Made by a program: the position numbers and the translations under genes. From a virus: a stretch of 26,177 bases of DNA. The notes below the pieces were generated by a model. The model was given only the letters and a program-made list of their open reading frames with translations, was not told the DNA's origin and ran no database searches. Positions 14,799-21,236 of the stretch are shown here, piece after piece; positions within the stretch are counted from its first letter, which is position 1; every line of letters starts with the position of its first letter. Location of the stretch: positions 1-26,177 of IMG/VR virus record IMGVR_UViG_3300022920_000033; one strand, 5' to 3'.

Positions 14799-15962
14799 TC
14801 ATGTTTTAAAGTTAACTGTAATTTCGCTAGGTTTGAACCCTGCCGAATACAAGTTATCTGCAAATCCTGCTGTAACATTACCTATTACCTGTCCTGTGCC
14901 AACTTGAACTATTACGCTATTACTGTCGTATGAGATTGCACCTAGTGTGGTTGTTAACGCTGTTTGACCTTGTAGTGTTATTGCTGTGTTATTTGATGTG
15001 TAATCAATAGCACCTAAAGTAGCATTTACATTTATTCCACCAAGTAAGCTGATGTTTGCATCGTTAGAATTATAATCTATCGTGCCTAACGTAGCTGTCA
15101 CGTCAATATTACCAAACAGACTTATCGCTGTATCATTTGACGCGTAGCTTATAGTTCCTAATGTAGCAATTACATTAACATCACCTGAAACTTGTATTGA
15201 TGTGTCGTTAGATGAATAATTGATTGAGCCTAGTGTTGCTGCTATATCAACATTGCCAGTCAATCCGATTACAGTATCATTTGAATTGTATTCGATTGCA
15301 CCAAGTGTCGCTGCTATAGATATACCGCCGCCACCTACTGCCGGCCTTAATGCAAATGATACCGCTGTAATTTCATCGGTATTTTGAGCGAAAGTCCATG
15401 TTTTATCGCCAGTAGCACCAGCTGTAGCTATTAACTCGTAAGCTGACGCTGTGGTCATGCTGTTGAATTCTAGGTTGTCAACGAGCGTCATCCCTGATGG
15501 CTGAGTAAATGCATCGTCATCATCTGCCGTGGCAACATTAACCAGCATTGCACCATCTAAGGTGGTTGTAACAGATGGGGCGATTACTGTGGTATCACCT
15601 GGATCTTCAGTCGTCCACAAAGATGGCCCGACATCAATTTGCACGGTAGCATCAACACCTGAATATGAAGAGGCTAGACAAGCCATTATTTGAGATGAAG
15701 CACTATAGGTTGCTGTAGGATTTACTTCAGATGCTCCAGCCTTTTTGTACCATATCGATGCTTGATGTCCTAATCCTGAGATTGCTAAGCTGGCTAGCTC
15801 TGTGTAACCATCACTAACAGCGGTAAGCGCTTGTACTGCTGAATTATAGTTATGCACAAAAGATAGTATTATAACATCGCCCTCTGAATGAGAAGGCAAA
15901 GTTACCACCATAGTTGCTGCTGGGGTACTTGTTGTATTTGCTGAAGCAACAAAGTTTATCAA
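14799..15962 (-). CDS. Beta-rich virion protein with six 24-residue tandem repeats
   Basis: 387 residues. Residues ~1-208 form a concanavalin/lectin-like or similar beta sandwich (VVTLPSHSEGDVIILSFVHN, and ASIWYKKAGASEVNPTATYS). Residues 215-358 are six repeats of 24 residues built on 'V-x-A-T-L-G-x-I-x-Y-x-S-N-D-T-x-I-x-L-x-G-x', and the last ~29 residues are a different tail (AGFKPSEITVNFKT). Such a head domain plus repeated shaft is typical of phage tail fibres or spike-attachment proteins. The repeat number may vary between relatives by recombination. No chaperone or enzymatic domain is evident. Confidence 0.6.
   Translation of the reverse strand: MINFVASANTTSTPAATMVVTLPSHSEGDVIILSFVHNYNSAVQALTAVSDGYTELASLAISGLGHQASIWYKKAGASEVNPTATYSASSQIMACLASSYSGVDATVQIDVGPSLWTTEDPGDTTVIAPSVTTTLDGAMLVNVATADDDDAFTQPSGMTLVDNLEFNSMTTASAYELIATAGATGDKTWTFAQNTDEITAVSFALRPAVGGGGISIAATLGAIEYNSNDTVIGLTGNVDIAATLGSINYSSNDTSIQVSGDVNVIATLGTISYASNDTAISLFGNIDVTATLGTIDYNSNDANISLLGGINVNATLGAIDYTSNNTAITLQGQTALTTTLGAISYDSNSVIVQVGTGQVIGNVTAGFADNLYSAGFKPSEITVNFKT
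14889..15320 (-). repeat. Six 72-bp in-frame tandem repeats
   Basis: Units begin at residues 215, 239, 263, 287, 311 and 335 of the protein; core ATLGxIxYxSND is kept in the first four or five and decays in the last (TTLGAISYDSN). Period is exactly 24 residues with no indels, while synonymous positions differ, so the array is not a very recent duplication. Confidence 0.85.
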
Positions 15963-15976
15963 TTGCTTACCCTTGT

Positions 15977-16360
15977 TTATTTAAAGTTGAAACCAAGAAG
16001 GACTAGTAGCCCTATAACCAGCGCACCGACAACTTTAGAAAATGCACTATCCCAAATAGTGTGAAACCTTTTCGATCTTACTATTGTGTCGTGTGCCTCA
16101 TCCCATTTTGCATTGTTGCCGATATTATACATTTCTTGTTTTATATTTATTTCTTGTTGCTGCTTATCTTTTAAAACCCTTTCACGCTCAGTAGTTACAA
16201 GCTCTCTAACGCTTACAGTTAATTCTTTTACTGTTTCATTAGTTGCTTTTACTGTCTCGCTATTTGCACGAACTGAATCACTGATTGACTCATTACTAGT
16301 TACTAATGCTTTATTACTATCTAGCAATGCGTCTAGCATTTGCTGGTTCATATCGTTCAT
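15977..16360 (-). CDS. Coiled-coil protein with C-terminal membrane anchor (XhlA/holin-accessory-like)
   Basis: 127 residues. A long heptad region with repeated S/T/N-E-x-V patterns spans ~10-85 (SNESISDSVRANSETVKATN...), followed by a linker and a single C-terminal transmembrane helix (KVVGALVIGLLVLLGFNFK, ~108-126). This topology resembles XhlA-type proteins that act with holins, and the position between ninG and terminase is where lambdoid phages keep lysis genes. The assignment is positional and topological only; no endolysin is nearby. The ATG overlaps the stop of the nested reading frame (ATGA). Confidence 0.55.
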   Translation of the reverse strand: MNDMNQQMLDALLDSNKALVTSNESISDSVRANSETVKATNETVKELTVSVRELVTTERERVLKDKQQQEINIKQEMYNIGNNAKWDEAHDTIVRSKRFHTIWDSAFSKVVGALVIGLLVLLGFNFK

Positions 16361-16599
16361 AGTTTAGATTTGTTTGATTGTCTTTCCGCTATTATACCAA
16401 TAAAACAACATATAATCACTATTGAGCGCGATACGACTAAGAGAATTAACAAAACCCCGTAAACCGTCCCGAATTCTTTCGATAGGCACAAGTGAGCCAA
16501 TAAAGATAAGATGAGCGCAGGCAGCAATATATTCGATATTTTCCCAAAGAATTGTTTGGCGTATTCCATAATAACCATTAGTTCCATATAAGAAAGCAT
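16357..16599 (-). CDS. Possible nested two-span membrane protein (out of frame)
   Basis: 80-residue frame lying almost wholly within the 3' end of the 182-residue gene in another frame. It has two clean hydrophobic helices (NILLPALILSLLAHLCL and GVLLILLVVSRSIVIICCFIG), then a positive tail (AERQSNKSKL), the topology of a small holin. Its TGA overlaps the next gene's ATG as ATGA, a typical coupling junction. Against it: no good ribosome binding site at any of its ATGs (16599, 16587, 16569), and higher GC in third positions than neighbours. It may be chance, since a hydrophobic frame often produces hydrophobic shadows. Confidence 0.3.
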   Translation of the reverse strand: MLSYMELMVIMEYAKQFFGKISNILLPALILSLLAHLCLSKEFGTVYGVLLILLVVSRSIVIICCFIGIIAERQSNKSKL

Positions 16600-16912
16600 C
16601 TATTGCCAATGATAGCGAAAGTAAACAGATTGTAACACAGGCGTATTTACTTTGTTTTTTATCGCAACTGTTAAATGTATAAGAGTATATTACCATAACC
16701 AGCATATACATATTAAACTCGTTTACTACTAGCAACTGTTCGTTTCCAACAAGTAAAACGCAGAATAAAAAGGCCACCAACGGAGCGACCTTTTTTGCAA
16801 GTGTAGCAACTATAACGTAACCAACAAATATAATGTTATTTACGTTTTTTGCCACTTCCAGTTGTTTTTCTAGGTCGTTTAGTAGCTGCAACCATTCTAA
16901 TAACTCCATCAT
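16364..16912 (-). CDS. Multi-span membrane protein, unknown function
   Basis: 182 residues with four to five predicted membrane helices, roughly at 26-40, 42-57, 67-80, 90-110 and 127-143 (for example VAPLVAFLFCVLLVG and YACVTICLLSLSLAIDAFLYG). It has a short amphipathic N-terminus (MMELLEWLQLLNDLEKQLEV) and a polar C-terminus. The ribosome binding site AAGGA lies eight bases upstream of the ATG. In a lambdoid map this is the antiholin/holin position, so an inner membrane lysis function is possible but unproven. Third-position bases in the 3' region are AT-rich in this frame, arguing it is the main frame over the nested one. Confidence 0.6.
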   Translation of the reverse strand: MMELLEWLQLLNDLEKQLEVAKNVNNIIFVGYVIVATLAKKVAPLVAFLFCVLLVGNEQLLVVNEFNMYMLVMVIYSYTFNSCDKKQSKYACVTICLLSLSLAIDAFLYGTNGYYGIRQTILWENIEYIAACAHLIFIGSLVPIERIRDGLRGFVNSLSRIALNSDYMLFYWYNSGKTIKQI

Positions 16913-16927
16913 GATAAGGTTCCTTGA

Positions 16928-17452
16928 TTATATCAAATCCTTTAGTTTTTTCTTATAAATTAGTTCAATTTTTTTTAATTCAGCACAAGTGTACTTTTTA
17001 GGTTCGTGCGGCCCTTCTAACCACTCAACTTTTCCTAGCCCAATCTTCTTTATTAGGTTAATGCGGTAATCAGCGATATTGCCAGAAAGATGGTTGTTGC
17101 AAGGAGCGCATTGTTTGTTGTTGTTGTATTCTTCAAACCTAAGTTCAGGGTGCGCCCCAACGCTTCTATAATGCCCAGCATGATATTGACCAGTATGGTG
17201 GCGCTGACAGCTAATACAAGGATCGTCATTATCACGAAACCTAATATAAGCATTAAAGGATTGTTGAGCCATTTTAGCTCTGTACGATTTATCATTATCT
17301 TTTAGTTCCTTCTTTTTTTTACTGTGTGCTTTATCAGCCTTTAATTCTCGCTCTATCCTCTGCCATTCAGCTAAACATTTAGGCTCTATGCAAGTTTTCT
17401 GCAAAAAGAATCTAGACTCAAACTTAACTTTGCATACCTTGCACTTCGCCAT
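16928..17452 (-). CDS. ninG: NinG (Rap) recombination protein
   Basis: 174 residues. The N-terminus has CKVCK and C21/C26, then a basic coiled coil (ERELKADKAHSKKKKELK). The core has C79-x2-C82, YHAGHYRSVGAHPELRFEEY and NNKQCAPCNNHLSGN (C115, C118), the HNH-like zinc site of the lambda NinG/Rap family. Rap is a structure-specific endonuclease acting on branched recombination intermediates, supporting phage recombination. Length is near that of lambda NinG (about 200 aa). It follows a small zinc-ribbon protein with a one-base overlap (TAATG). Confidence 0.9.
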   Translation of the reverse strand: MAKCKVCKVKFESRFFLQKTCIEPKCLAEWQRIERELKADKAHSKKKKELKDNDKSYRAKMAQQSFNAYIRFRDNDDPCISCQRHHTGQYHAGHYRSVGAHPELRFEEYNNNKQCAPCNNHLSGNIADYRINLIKKIGLGKVEWLEGPHEPKKYTCAELKKIELIYKKKLKDLI

Positions 17453-17595
17453 TACTGACCCTTACACTTATCACAAATAAATACAGGTCGATTAAATTCA
17501 TCGTATCTCGCTCTGTATGCTGTTTGGCCTGACATAAATATATACCCGCATTTACAGGATTTGTTACCATCTTTAGAAACTTTCTGAATATTCAT
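17452..17595 (-). CDS. Tiny zinc-ribbon protein (47 aa)
   Basis: Reads MNIQKVSKDGNKSCKCGYIF... and ends ...PVFICDKCKGQ. C-x-C near residue 14 and C-x2-C at the C-terminus form a plausible zinc ribbon with a central SGQTAYRARYDEFNRP segment. Its stop shares a base with the NinG start, so it is coupled to NinG and may act with it. An AGAGGAA-type ribosome binding site lies upstream. Function unknown. Confidence 0.6.
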   Translation of the reverse strand: MNIQKVSKDGNKSCKCGYIFMSGQTAYRARYDEFNRPVFICDKCKGQ

Positions 17596-17615
17596 TAATC
17601 ATTCCTCTTGCTTAT

Positions 17616-17948
17616 CTAATTACCGTAATTACCAAACTCTTTTCGCTTACTTGCTTCATGAGTCCTATAAATCCCTATTCTTTCCTCTGCTATTTTCATC
17701 CTCCATTGAAACTTGGCATTTGTTTCTGTGGCAACCCTTAGCGCATCTAGCAACTCTAAATATTCATGGTTAGCATAGGCATAACTTTCACGTTCTTGCC
17801 CTGTCTTATGCCCCTTATCCTTGCCTTCTTGCATTAACATTGCTTTCTTTGACTTTCTGAACTCCCTCAAATAGACCTCATCAGCTTTAGCCTTTGCAGC
17901 TTCATCTATTGATGATCGCCACTCTTGAAACAGGCTTTCCACATTCAC
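17616..17948 (-). CDS. Conserved phage protein of recombination cluster, function unknown (110 aa)
   Basis: Helical and charged: MNVESLFQEWRSSIDEAAKA, then VYLREFRKSKKAMLMQEG, ERESYAYANHEYLELLDALR and a C-terminal WRMKIAEERIGIYRTHEASK. I recognise this layout ('E-F-R-K-x-x-x-A-x-L-M-x-E ... A-Y-A-x-x-x-Y-x-x-L-L ... W-R-M-x-x-A-x-x-R-I-x-x-x-R-x-x-E-A') from a recurrent family in temperate and lytic phages of proteobacteria next to replication and recombination genes. Biochemical role unknown. A 4-base overlap couples it to the upstream gene. Confidence 0.7.
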   Translation of the reverse strand: MNVESLFQEWRSSIDEAAKAKADEVYLREFRKSKKAMLMQEGKDKGHKTGQERESYAYANHEYLELLDALRVATETNAKFQWRMKIAEERIGIYRTHEASKRKEFGNYGN

Positions 17949-18232
17949 CTTCTCGAACGCTTAATTAGTGAGATAGCGTTTTTAATATTAGACTCGGTCA
18001 TAAAAAATTTATCAGCCAAGTCTTTAATTGATATATTCAAGCAATTATCTACATGCAATTCAGCAAGCATTAGAGTAGACCGCTTATGCTTAGCTTTTAG
18101 GTTGTCTCTATTTTTAGTAATCCATGCTGCTTTAGCTCTAAATTCTTCGCATTTCTTAGATAGTTCAGTATTCTTTTTTGTTAGAGATGCTATTTTATCC
18201 TGTAGACCATGATATTCCTTTATAGAATCCAT
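17945..18232 (-). CDS. Coiled-coil plus HTH-like protein, paralogue A (95 aa)
   Basis: An N-terminal coiled coil (residues ~5-45, LQDKIASLTKKNTELSKKCE) is followed by NRDNLKAKHKRS and then by a region resembling a helix-turn-helix (NCLNISIKDLADKFFMTESN, followed by IKNAISLIKR). It is clearly related to the protein at 18447-18719. The pair probably bind DNA as dimers through the coiled coils. Its ATG shares a base with the upstream stop (TAATG). Confidence 0.65.
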   Translation of the reverse strand: MDSIKEYHGLQDKIASLTKKNTELSKKCEEFRAKAAWITKNRDNLKAKHKRSTLMLAELHVDNCLNISIKDLADKFFMTESNIKNAISLIKRSRR

Positions 18233-18450
18233 TACACTCTAGCTCCTTCTGACAAATGATAAACAGAGCCGCTTGGTATGTTGTTATCTCTACCCGCTTT
18301 AGCTTTTGATTTTCCGCTTTTAATATCTGATAAAAATTTACTAACATCATCAGCGCTGTACTTACCCGTAGATTGTGTTTTTCTATGCCTTTGGTTGTAT
18401 GGGCTGGTTGGCTCTCTTTTCCAATCTGCTAAAAGTGTTGATATATTCAT
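18232..18450 (-). CDS. Small basic protein of unknown function (72 aa)
   Basis: MNISTLLADWKREPTSPYNQ, with RHRKTQSTG, then GKYSADDVSKFLSDIKSGKS and NNIPSGSVYHLSEGARV. Highly basic N-terminal half and a short C-terminal helix/strand suggest nucleic-acid binding. It lies between the two paralogous coiled-coil/HTH genes, overlapping both (ATGA and TAATG junctions), so the three are one translational unit. Family not recognised. Confidence 0.55.
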   Translation of the reverse strand: MNISTLLADWKREPTSPYNQRHRKTQSTGKYSADDVSKFLSDIKSGKSKAKAGRDNNIPSGSVYHLSEGARV

Positions 18451-18719
18451 TTTGCCTCTCTATGAACTAAAGTGCTTAAGTTTTTAATGTGAAGGTAACT
18501 AGTACAATAACGCTCTGCTATCTCTTTGTGTGTTAACTTTAAATGGCCGTCTATTTTTAATTTTAATACAGTTCTTAATTTGTTTTCATGCTTTAAATTT
18601 AGGTTGTCTCTGTTAGCAGTTAATGACCTGATAGTCGAGCGCTGCTTCTTATCTCTTTCTCTCAACCTTATAATTTCAGCCTTGTATTCTTTTGATGAAT
18701 AATTTTTGGTTAATCTCAC
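18447..18719 (-). CDS. Coiled-coil plus HTH-like protein, paralogue B (90 aa)
   Basis: Starts with GTG at 18719. An N-terminal charged helix (SSKEYKAEIIRLRERDKKQR) is followed by SLTANRDNLNLKHENKLRT and an HTH-like C-terminus (HLKLTHKEIAERYCTSYLHI, then KNLSTLVHR). NRDNL-x-x-KH and the following L-x-I-x-D/K-L-A-x-x-x pattern are shared with the 95-residue protein, so the two are paralogues about 40% alike by eye. The GTG lies inside the preceding tiny membrane gene's TGA (GTGA); AAGG eight bases upstream decides the start. Confidence 0.65.
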   Translation of the reverse strand: MRLTKNYSSKEYKAEIIRLRERDKKQRSTIRSLTANRDNLNLKHENKLRTVLKLKIDGHLKLTHKEIAERYCTSYLHIKNLSTLVHREAK

Positions 18720-18832
18720 AATATAAACCTTATTGCTTCAGGGTAGTAAGTTGTTATCGCGGCTAGTGATAAAGCCGCAATTGTTAGATAGATATGTAGT
18801 TTTGTTATAAAACGATCAGTAGACTTAGACAT
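18716..18832 (-). CDS. Miniature membrane protein (38 aa)
   Basis: MSKSTDRFITKLHIYLTIAA followed by LSLAAITTYYPEAIRFIL; one predicted membrane helix (~13-30) after a basic N-terminus. It overlaps the end of the preceding 40-residue membrane ORF by 28 bases and the next gene's GTG by four. GGAG lies ten bases before the ATG. Very small, so it could be missed by gene finders; both frame position and ribosome binding site support it. Confidence 0.45.
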   Translation of the reverse strand: MSKSTDRFITKLHIYLTIAALSLAAITTYYPEAIRFIL

Positions 18833-18927
18833 AAACCAAGTGCTCCAATTAATATTGTAATAACACCTTTCGTTATAAAGTGATTAAGCCTGTCGTGCTT
18901 TAGTTTTACATCGTGTTTATTTAACAT
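18805..18927 (-). CDS. Miniature membrane protein (40 aa)
   Basis: MLNKHDVKLKHDRLNHFITK followed by a hydrophobic helix GVITILIGALGLCLSLLIVL that runs to the C-terminus. A basic N-terminal half and a C-terminal membrane span give a tail-anchored look. AAGGA lies nine bases before the ATG. It overlaps the second miniature ORF in another frame; the two may be a pair of membrane peptides made at once. Confidence 0.45.
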   Translation of the reverse strand: MLNKHDVKLKHDRLNHFITKGVITILIGALGLCLSLLIVL

Positions 18928-18972
18928 TGTTACATATCCTTATTGTTTGCCTTCCTTGGCGTGTTTGGTTAA

Positions 18973-19401
18973 TTAAAAAGGCAAATCATCGTCGAAGTCT
19001 ACACTTCCATTGGTGTTAACGTTTTGCTGTACAGCCTGGTTAGTTTGCTGTCTAGCTTGACTTTGTTGTGGTGCTTGCTGAAATCCACCTTGATGCGCTT
19101 GCTGCTGTTGTTGCTGCTGCTGTTGCGCTTGTTGCTGGAATCCTTGCCCTTGTGGTTGTGGTGCTTGACCATTTTCAACCCAGAATATTTTACCATTACC
19201 AAGAATATTGCCTTTAATGCCTTGTTGTTTTTCTTCTTTGGTAACGTCTTGCGTGATCATCCCACTGTTGCCGTACTGGTCCAGCTCGGATAAATCAACA
19301 AAGATTGTTGCATCTAAATACGCGCCTTTCTGCCCTACAAATAATCGTGCTTTATCGATTTGTGATACGTTGATTTTTAAGCTTAATGCTACTTTACTCA
19401 T
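18973..19401 (-). CDS. ssb: Single-stranded DNA-binding protein with Q-rich linker
   Basis: 142 residues. The N-terminal OB-fold-like part (~1-75) is short and diverged from bacterial SSB: LSLKINVSQIDKARLFVGQK, LDATIFVDLSEL, GNILGNGKIFW. It is followed by a glutamine-rich linker (~80-125, with a Q run) and the diagnostic acidic SSB tail DFDDDLPF. The tail recruits replication and repair partners such as PriA, RecG and ExoI in hosts. The DNA encoding the linker is a GTT/GCT triplet-repeat tract. Located beside the exonuclease and the putative annealing protein, it belongs to the phage recombination set. Confidence 0.85.
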   Translation of the reverse strand: MSKVALSLKINVSQIDKARLFVGQKGAYLDATIFVDLSELDQYGNSGMITQDVTKEEKQQGIKGNILGNGKIFWVENGQAPQPQGQGFQQQAQQQQQQQQQAHQGGFQQAPQQSQARQQTNQAVQQNVNTNGSVDFDDDLPF

Positions 19402-19422
19402 GTTATTTACTCTCTTTATTGG

Positions 19423-20181
19423 TTATTTAGTTAATCGTGCGTGAATTTCTTTTACTAGTGTCACATCATCGTGACAATATTCTATTACTTTGTGCGGATC
19501 TGTTTGCCATGTGTCATAAACTAAAGAACCGTCCATTCCTTCCGTTTTTCCTTTTATACCTAAAATCTTACATAGGTTGTCAGCGCTTATTCTATTGCCA
19601 AACCCAGCCCATGCGATCATAGTGTCATAGCAACTATAGCCATGTTTAGCATCATTCCACTTAACGCCAGCACAGCAAGGTACATCATTAATCACTGAGC
19701 GTTTCCATATAAATGGTAAATCAAACTTAGCTAGGTTGTGACCGACAAAATTAACCTTTCTAACCTCTGTTCCGTTAGATGTGCATAAACTAGTTATGTA
19801 AGAGTGAAATTCCTCTAGCATTTCTTTCTCATTATTTATTGCAGAAGACTCAAACACAGCTTGCCGATATCCATGATCATCAAACCACCCTATACAAATA
19901 CAAGCTATATGAGCGACATCAGGATTAAATGAAGTCTTTTCCCATTGCCCCTGTGCAACATCTTCGCTTTTAGTTGATGCTAATTCTTTTTCCCAGCGTG
20001 CGATCATATCGTCTTTGCTGGTGAATTTAATTTCTTTAGCATCAGTCAAGCCTAAATCAATAGCAGCTTGGGCTTTTGTTAGTGTAGATGGAGCTTTAAA
20101 GTTTTCCTTGATATCGCTAAGTATTTGCAAGCGATGCTCTTCGGGTGATCTAAGTGTCTCTATATCTATAAAAATATTCAT
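19423..20181 (-). CDS. Putative 3'-5' exonuclease (DEDDy, DNA polymerase B exonuclease-like)
   Basis: 252 residues. The ExoI motif FIDIET gives D6 and E8, ExoII VGHNLAKFDLPFIWKR gives the second acidic group (D154), and ExoIII YCHDDV gives Y235 and D239, the DEDDy pattern of proofreading exonucleases. Domain order and the 'D-W/Y-D' style residues agree with the phage family related to predicted PolB-type exonucleases. No polymerase domain is attached, so it works alone, probably trimming 3' ends or D-loops during recombination. It touches the neighbouring annealing gene by a single base, suggesting functional coupling. Confidence 0.8.
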   Translation of the reverse strand: MNIFIDIETLRSPEEHRLQILSDIKENFKAPSTLTKAQAAIDLGLTDAKEIKFTSKDDMIARWEKELASTKSEDVAQGQWEKTSFNPDVAHIACICIGWFDDHGYRQAVFESSAINNEKEMLEEFHSYITSLCTSNGTEVRKVNFVGHNLAKFDLPFIWKRSVINDVPCCAGVKWNDAKHGYSCYDTMIAWAGFGNRISADNLCKILGIKGKTEGMDGSLVYDTWQTDPHKVIEYCHDDVTLVKEIHARLTK

Positions 20182-20771
20182 TACTGGCTATTCCCGTTAA
20201 ATGTATTGTTTAATTTTTCCGTTAATTGAGATGGTAAAGTGCTCCACTTATTAGCTATTAATCCGGACCAGTTTTCTACAACCCACTTAACATTATCTTG
20301 ATTTAAGATTATCAACTCTAACTCTGGATCTTCTTCTTTAAATTTTTCCTGCATTTCCAAAACGTATTTTGTATCGTCAAACCTACCCATAAATACATCA
20401 GCATTAAATCCAAGCTTACTAAGTGCCTTAGTTAATGCATCAGTCTCTATTTTTTTAGCGAAATCAGCGTCAACCATGTTTTCCGCTCTATCCATGTACA
20501 TTTTACTTGAGTTTATAATCTGAAATTCACCACCTGGATGAAAAAACACACCCTTAAACACAATAATCTTAAATACAGGGATTAAATTATAATCAAGCTC
20601 TATTGATTTAAAGCCCCATGTGACACCGTAAGGACCAAACTGCTCAGTTGCTAACATGATTTGATACTGTGGTGCTATGGCCGTTATTGTCATTCCACCA
20701 ATTTTAGCTGGCTTGGTGTATTTAGGGTCAGTCTCCTTCACCTTATTCCACAAATCTAAATTACTCATCAT
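20181..20771 (-). CDS. Putative single-strand annealing / recombination protein
   Basis: About 196 residues from the ATG at 20771 (an upstream GTG at 20780 is open, and a second ATG follows at 20768). It starts MSNLDLWNKVKETDPKYTKP and has APQYQIMLATEQFGPYGVTW and the strongly conserved DADFAKKIETDALTKALSKL followed by GFNADVFMGRFDDTKYV. I recognise the motif 'T-D-A-[LF]-T-K-x-L-S-x-L-G-F-x-A-D-V-x-x-G-x-[FY]-D-D-x-K-Y-V' from a phage family often near recombination genes. Its resemblance to Rad52/Erf-like annealing proteins ('TDA-x-x-R/K') is the basis for the call, which is moderate only. Confidence 0.55.
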   Translation of the reverse strand: MMSNLDLWNKVKETDPKYTKPAKIGGMTITAIAPQYQIMLATEQFGPYGVTWGFKSIELDYNLIPVFKIIVFKGVFFHPGGEFQIINSSKMYMDRAENMVDADFAKKIETDALTKALSKLGFNADVFMGRFDDTKYVLEMQEKFKEEDPELELIILNQDNVKWVVENWSGLIANKWSTLPSQLTEKLNNTFNGNSQ

Positions 20772-20904
20772 TACCACCACTTAACATTTCACCTAACTGG
20801 TAATCAAACCCTTCAAGTGCCTTGGTTACTTTGCTAATATCGTCAGTGTCTAAATCAATAACAAGAACGCCATCATGATTAACCTGTAATTTAAAATTAC
20901 TCAC
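20761..20904 (-). CDS. Small protein of unknown function (47 aa)
   Basis: Starts with GTG at 20904: (M)SNFKLQVNHDGVLVIDLDTD..., ends ...GEMLSGGNDE. Beta-hairpin then helix (DDISKVTKALEGFDYQLGEM). The AGGAG ribosome binding site, seven bases before the GTG, decides the start. Its end overlaps the start of the annealing-protein gene by 11 bases, so it is probably co-translated. Acidic; no known domain. Confidence 0.6.
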   Translation of the reverse strand: MSNFKLQVNHDGVLVIDLDTDDISKVTKALEGFDYQLGEMLSGGNDE

Positions 20905-21055
20905 TATACCTCTCCTTTAATATTTCTAACGACTCAACACTTGAATGAATCGAACCTTTAACCTGTGCGATAGTTTCATAACCTTCTGCGTTAATCTCTG
21001 CCAGTAAGTCATTTAACACTTGAAGCTTTGCGTTTATATGTGTTGATGCAATCAA
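20897..21055 (-). CDS. Small helical protein with TTG start (52 aa)
   Basis: Opens with TTG at 21055, seven bases after AGGAG: (M)IASTHINAKLQVLNDLLAEI, then NAEGYETIAQVKGSIHSSVE and SLEILKERYSE. No ATG exists for a frame of this length. Entirely helical, possibly a short coiled coil. The end overlaps the next gene by 8 bases. First gene of the leftward recombination operon. Function unknown. Confidence 0.55.
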   Translation of the reverse strand: MIASTHINAKLQVLNDLLAEINAEGYETIAQVKGSIHSSVESLEILKERYSE

Positions 21056-21103
21056 AATAATTCTCCTAAATTAGTTGCCAGTATTAGCTTAGTCCTTTTG
21101 ATA

Positions 21104-21145
21104 AGAAGTGGGACGGGATGCGACTGGCTTCGCTGCTTAACTTCT
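21104..21145 (-). other. Structured leader of the leftward operon
   Basis: AGAAGT (21145-21140) can pair with ACTTCT (21109-21104), enclosing GCGA/TCGC and GC-rich segments. It lies in the 5' untranslated region between the predicted promoter (21153-21180) and the TTG-started first gene. Possibly an antitermination or stability element; no known riboswitch pattern is recognised. Confidence 0.3.
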
Positions 21146-21152
21146 AGAATTA

Positions 21153-21180
21153 AATATACGCGCTTTTTGAATCATTGCAA
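21153..21180 (-). promoter_or_regulatory. Putative promoter for the leftward early operon
   Basis: Minus strand TTGCAA (21180-21175), 16-base spacer, TATATT (21158-21153). The -35 element is one arm of the inverted repeat at 21174-21194, so a repressor there would block it. The predicted leader is about 90 bases. Confidence 0.5.
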
Positions 21181-21194
21181 CTATTAATTGCAAT
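21174..21194 (+). promoter_or_regulatory. Perfect inverted repeat, likely operator
   Basis: ATTGCAA, seven-base spacer CTATTAA, TTGCAAT: both arms are perfect. It lies between divergent promoters, overlapping the leftward -35. A 21-bp site with two half-sites about one and a half helical turns apart fits a dimer of the Cro-sized HTH protein encoded at 21266. Confidence 0.6.
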
Positions 21195-21207
21195 ATATCG
21201 TAAATAG

Positions 21208-21236
21208 TTTGCATTATCTTATTAAAGGCGTATTAT
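21208..21236 (+). promoter_or_regulatory. Putative promoter for the HTH regulator mini-operon
   Basis: TTTGCA (four of six), 17-base spacer, TATTAT (five of six), start near 21243, then AAGGA and ATG at 21266. The -35 lies within TTTGCATTAT, the inverse of the ATAATGCAAA repeat found at 11626 and 11657. Confidence 0.5.

Noticed and set aside
17053-17295. Hydrophobic 80-residue minus-strand frame inside ninG
   Set aside because: It lies wholly within the well-supported ninG gene in another frame, starts without a ribosome binding site, and its hydrophobicity reflects T/A-rich shadow codons.
19024-19293. Leucine-rich plus-strand frame opposite ssb
   Set aside because: Poly-leucine arises from the CAG/CAA glutamine tract read on the other strand.
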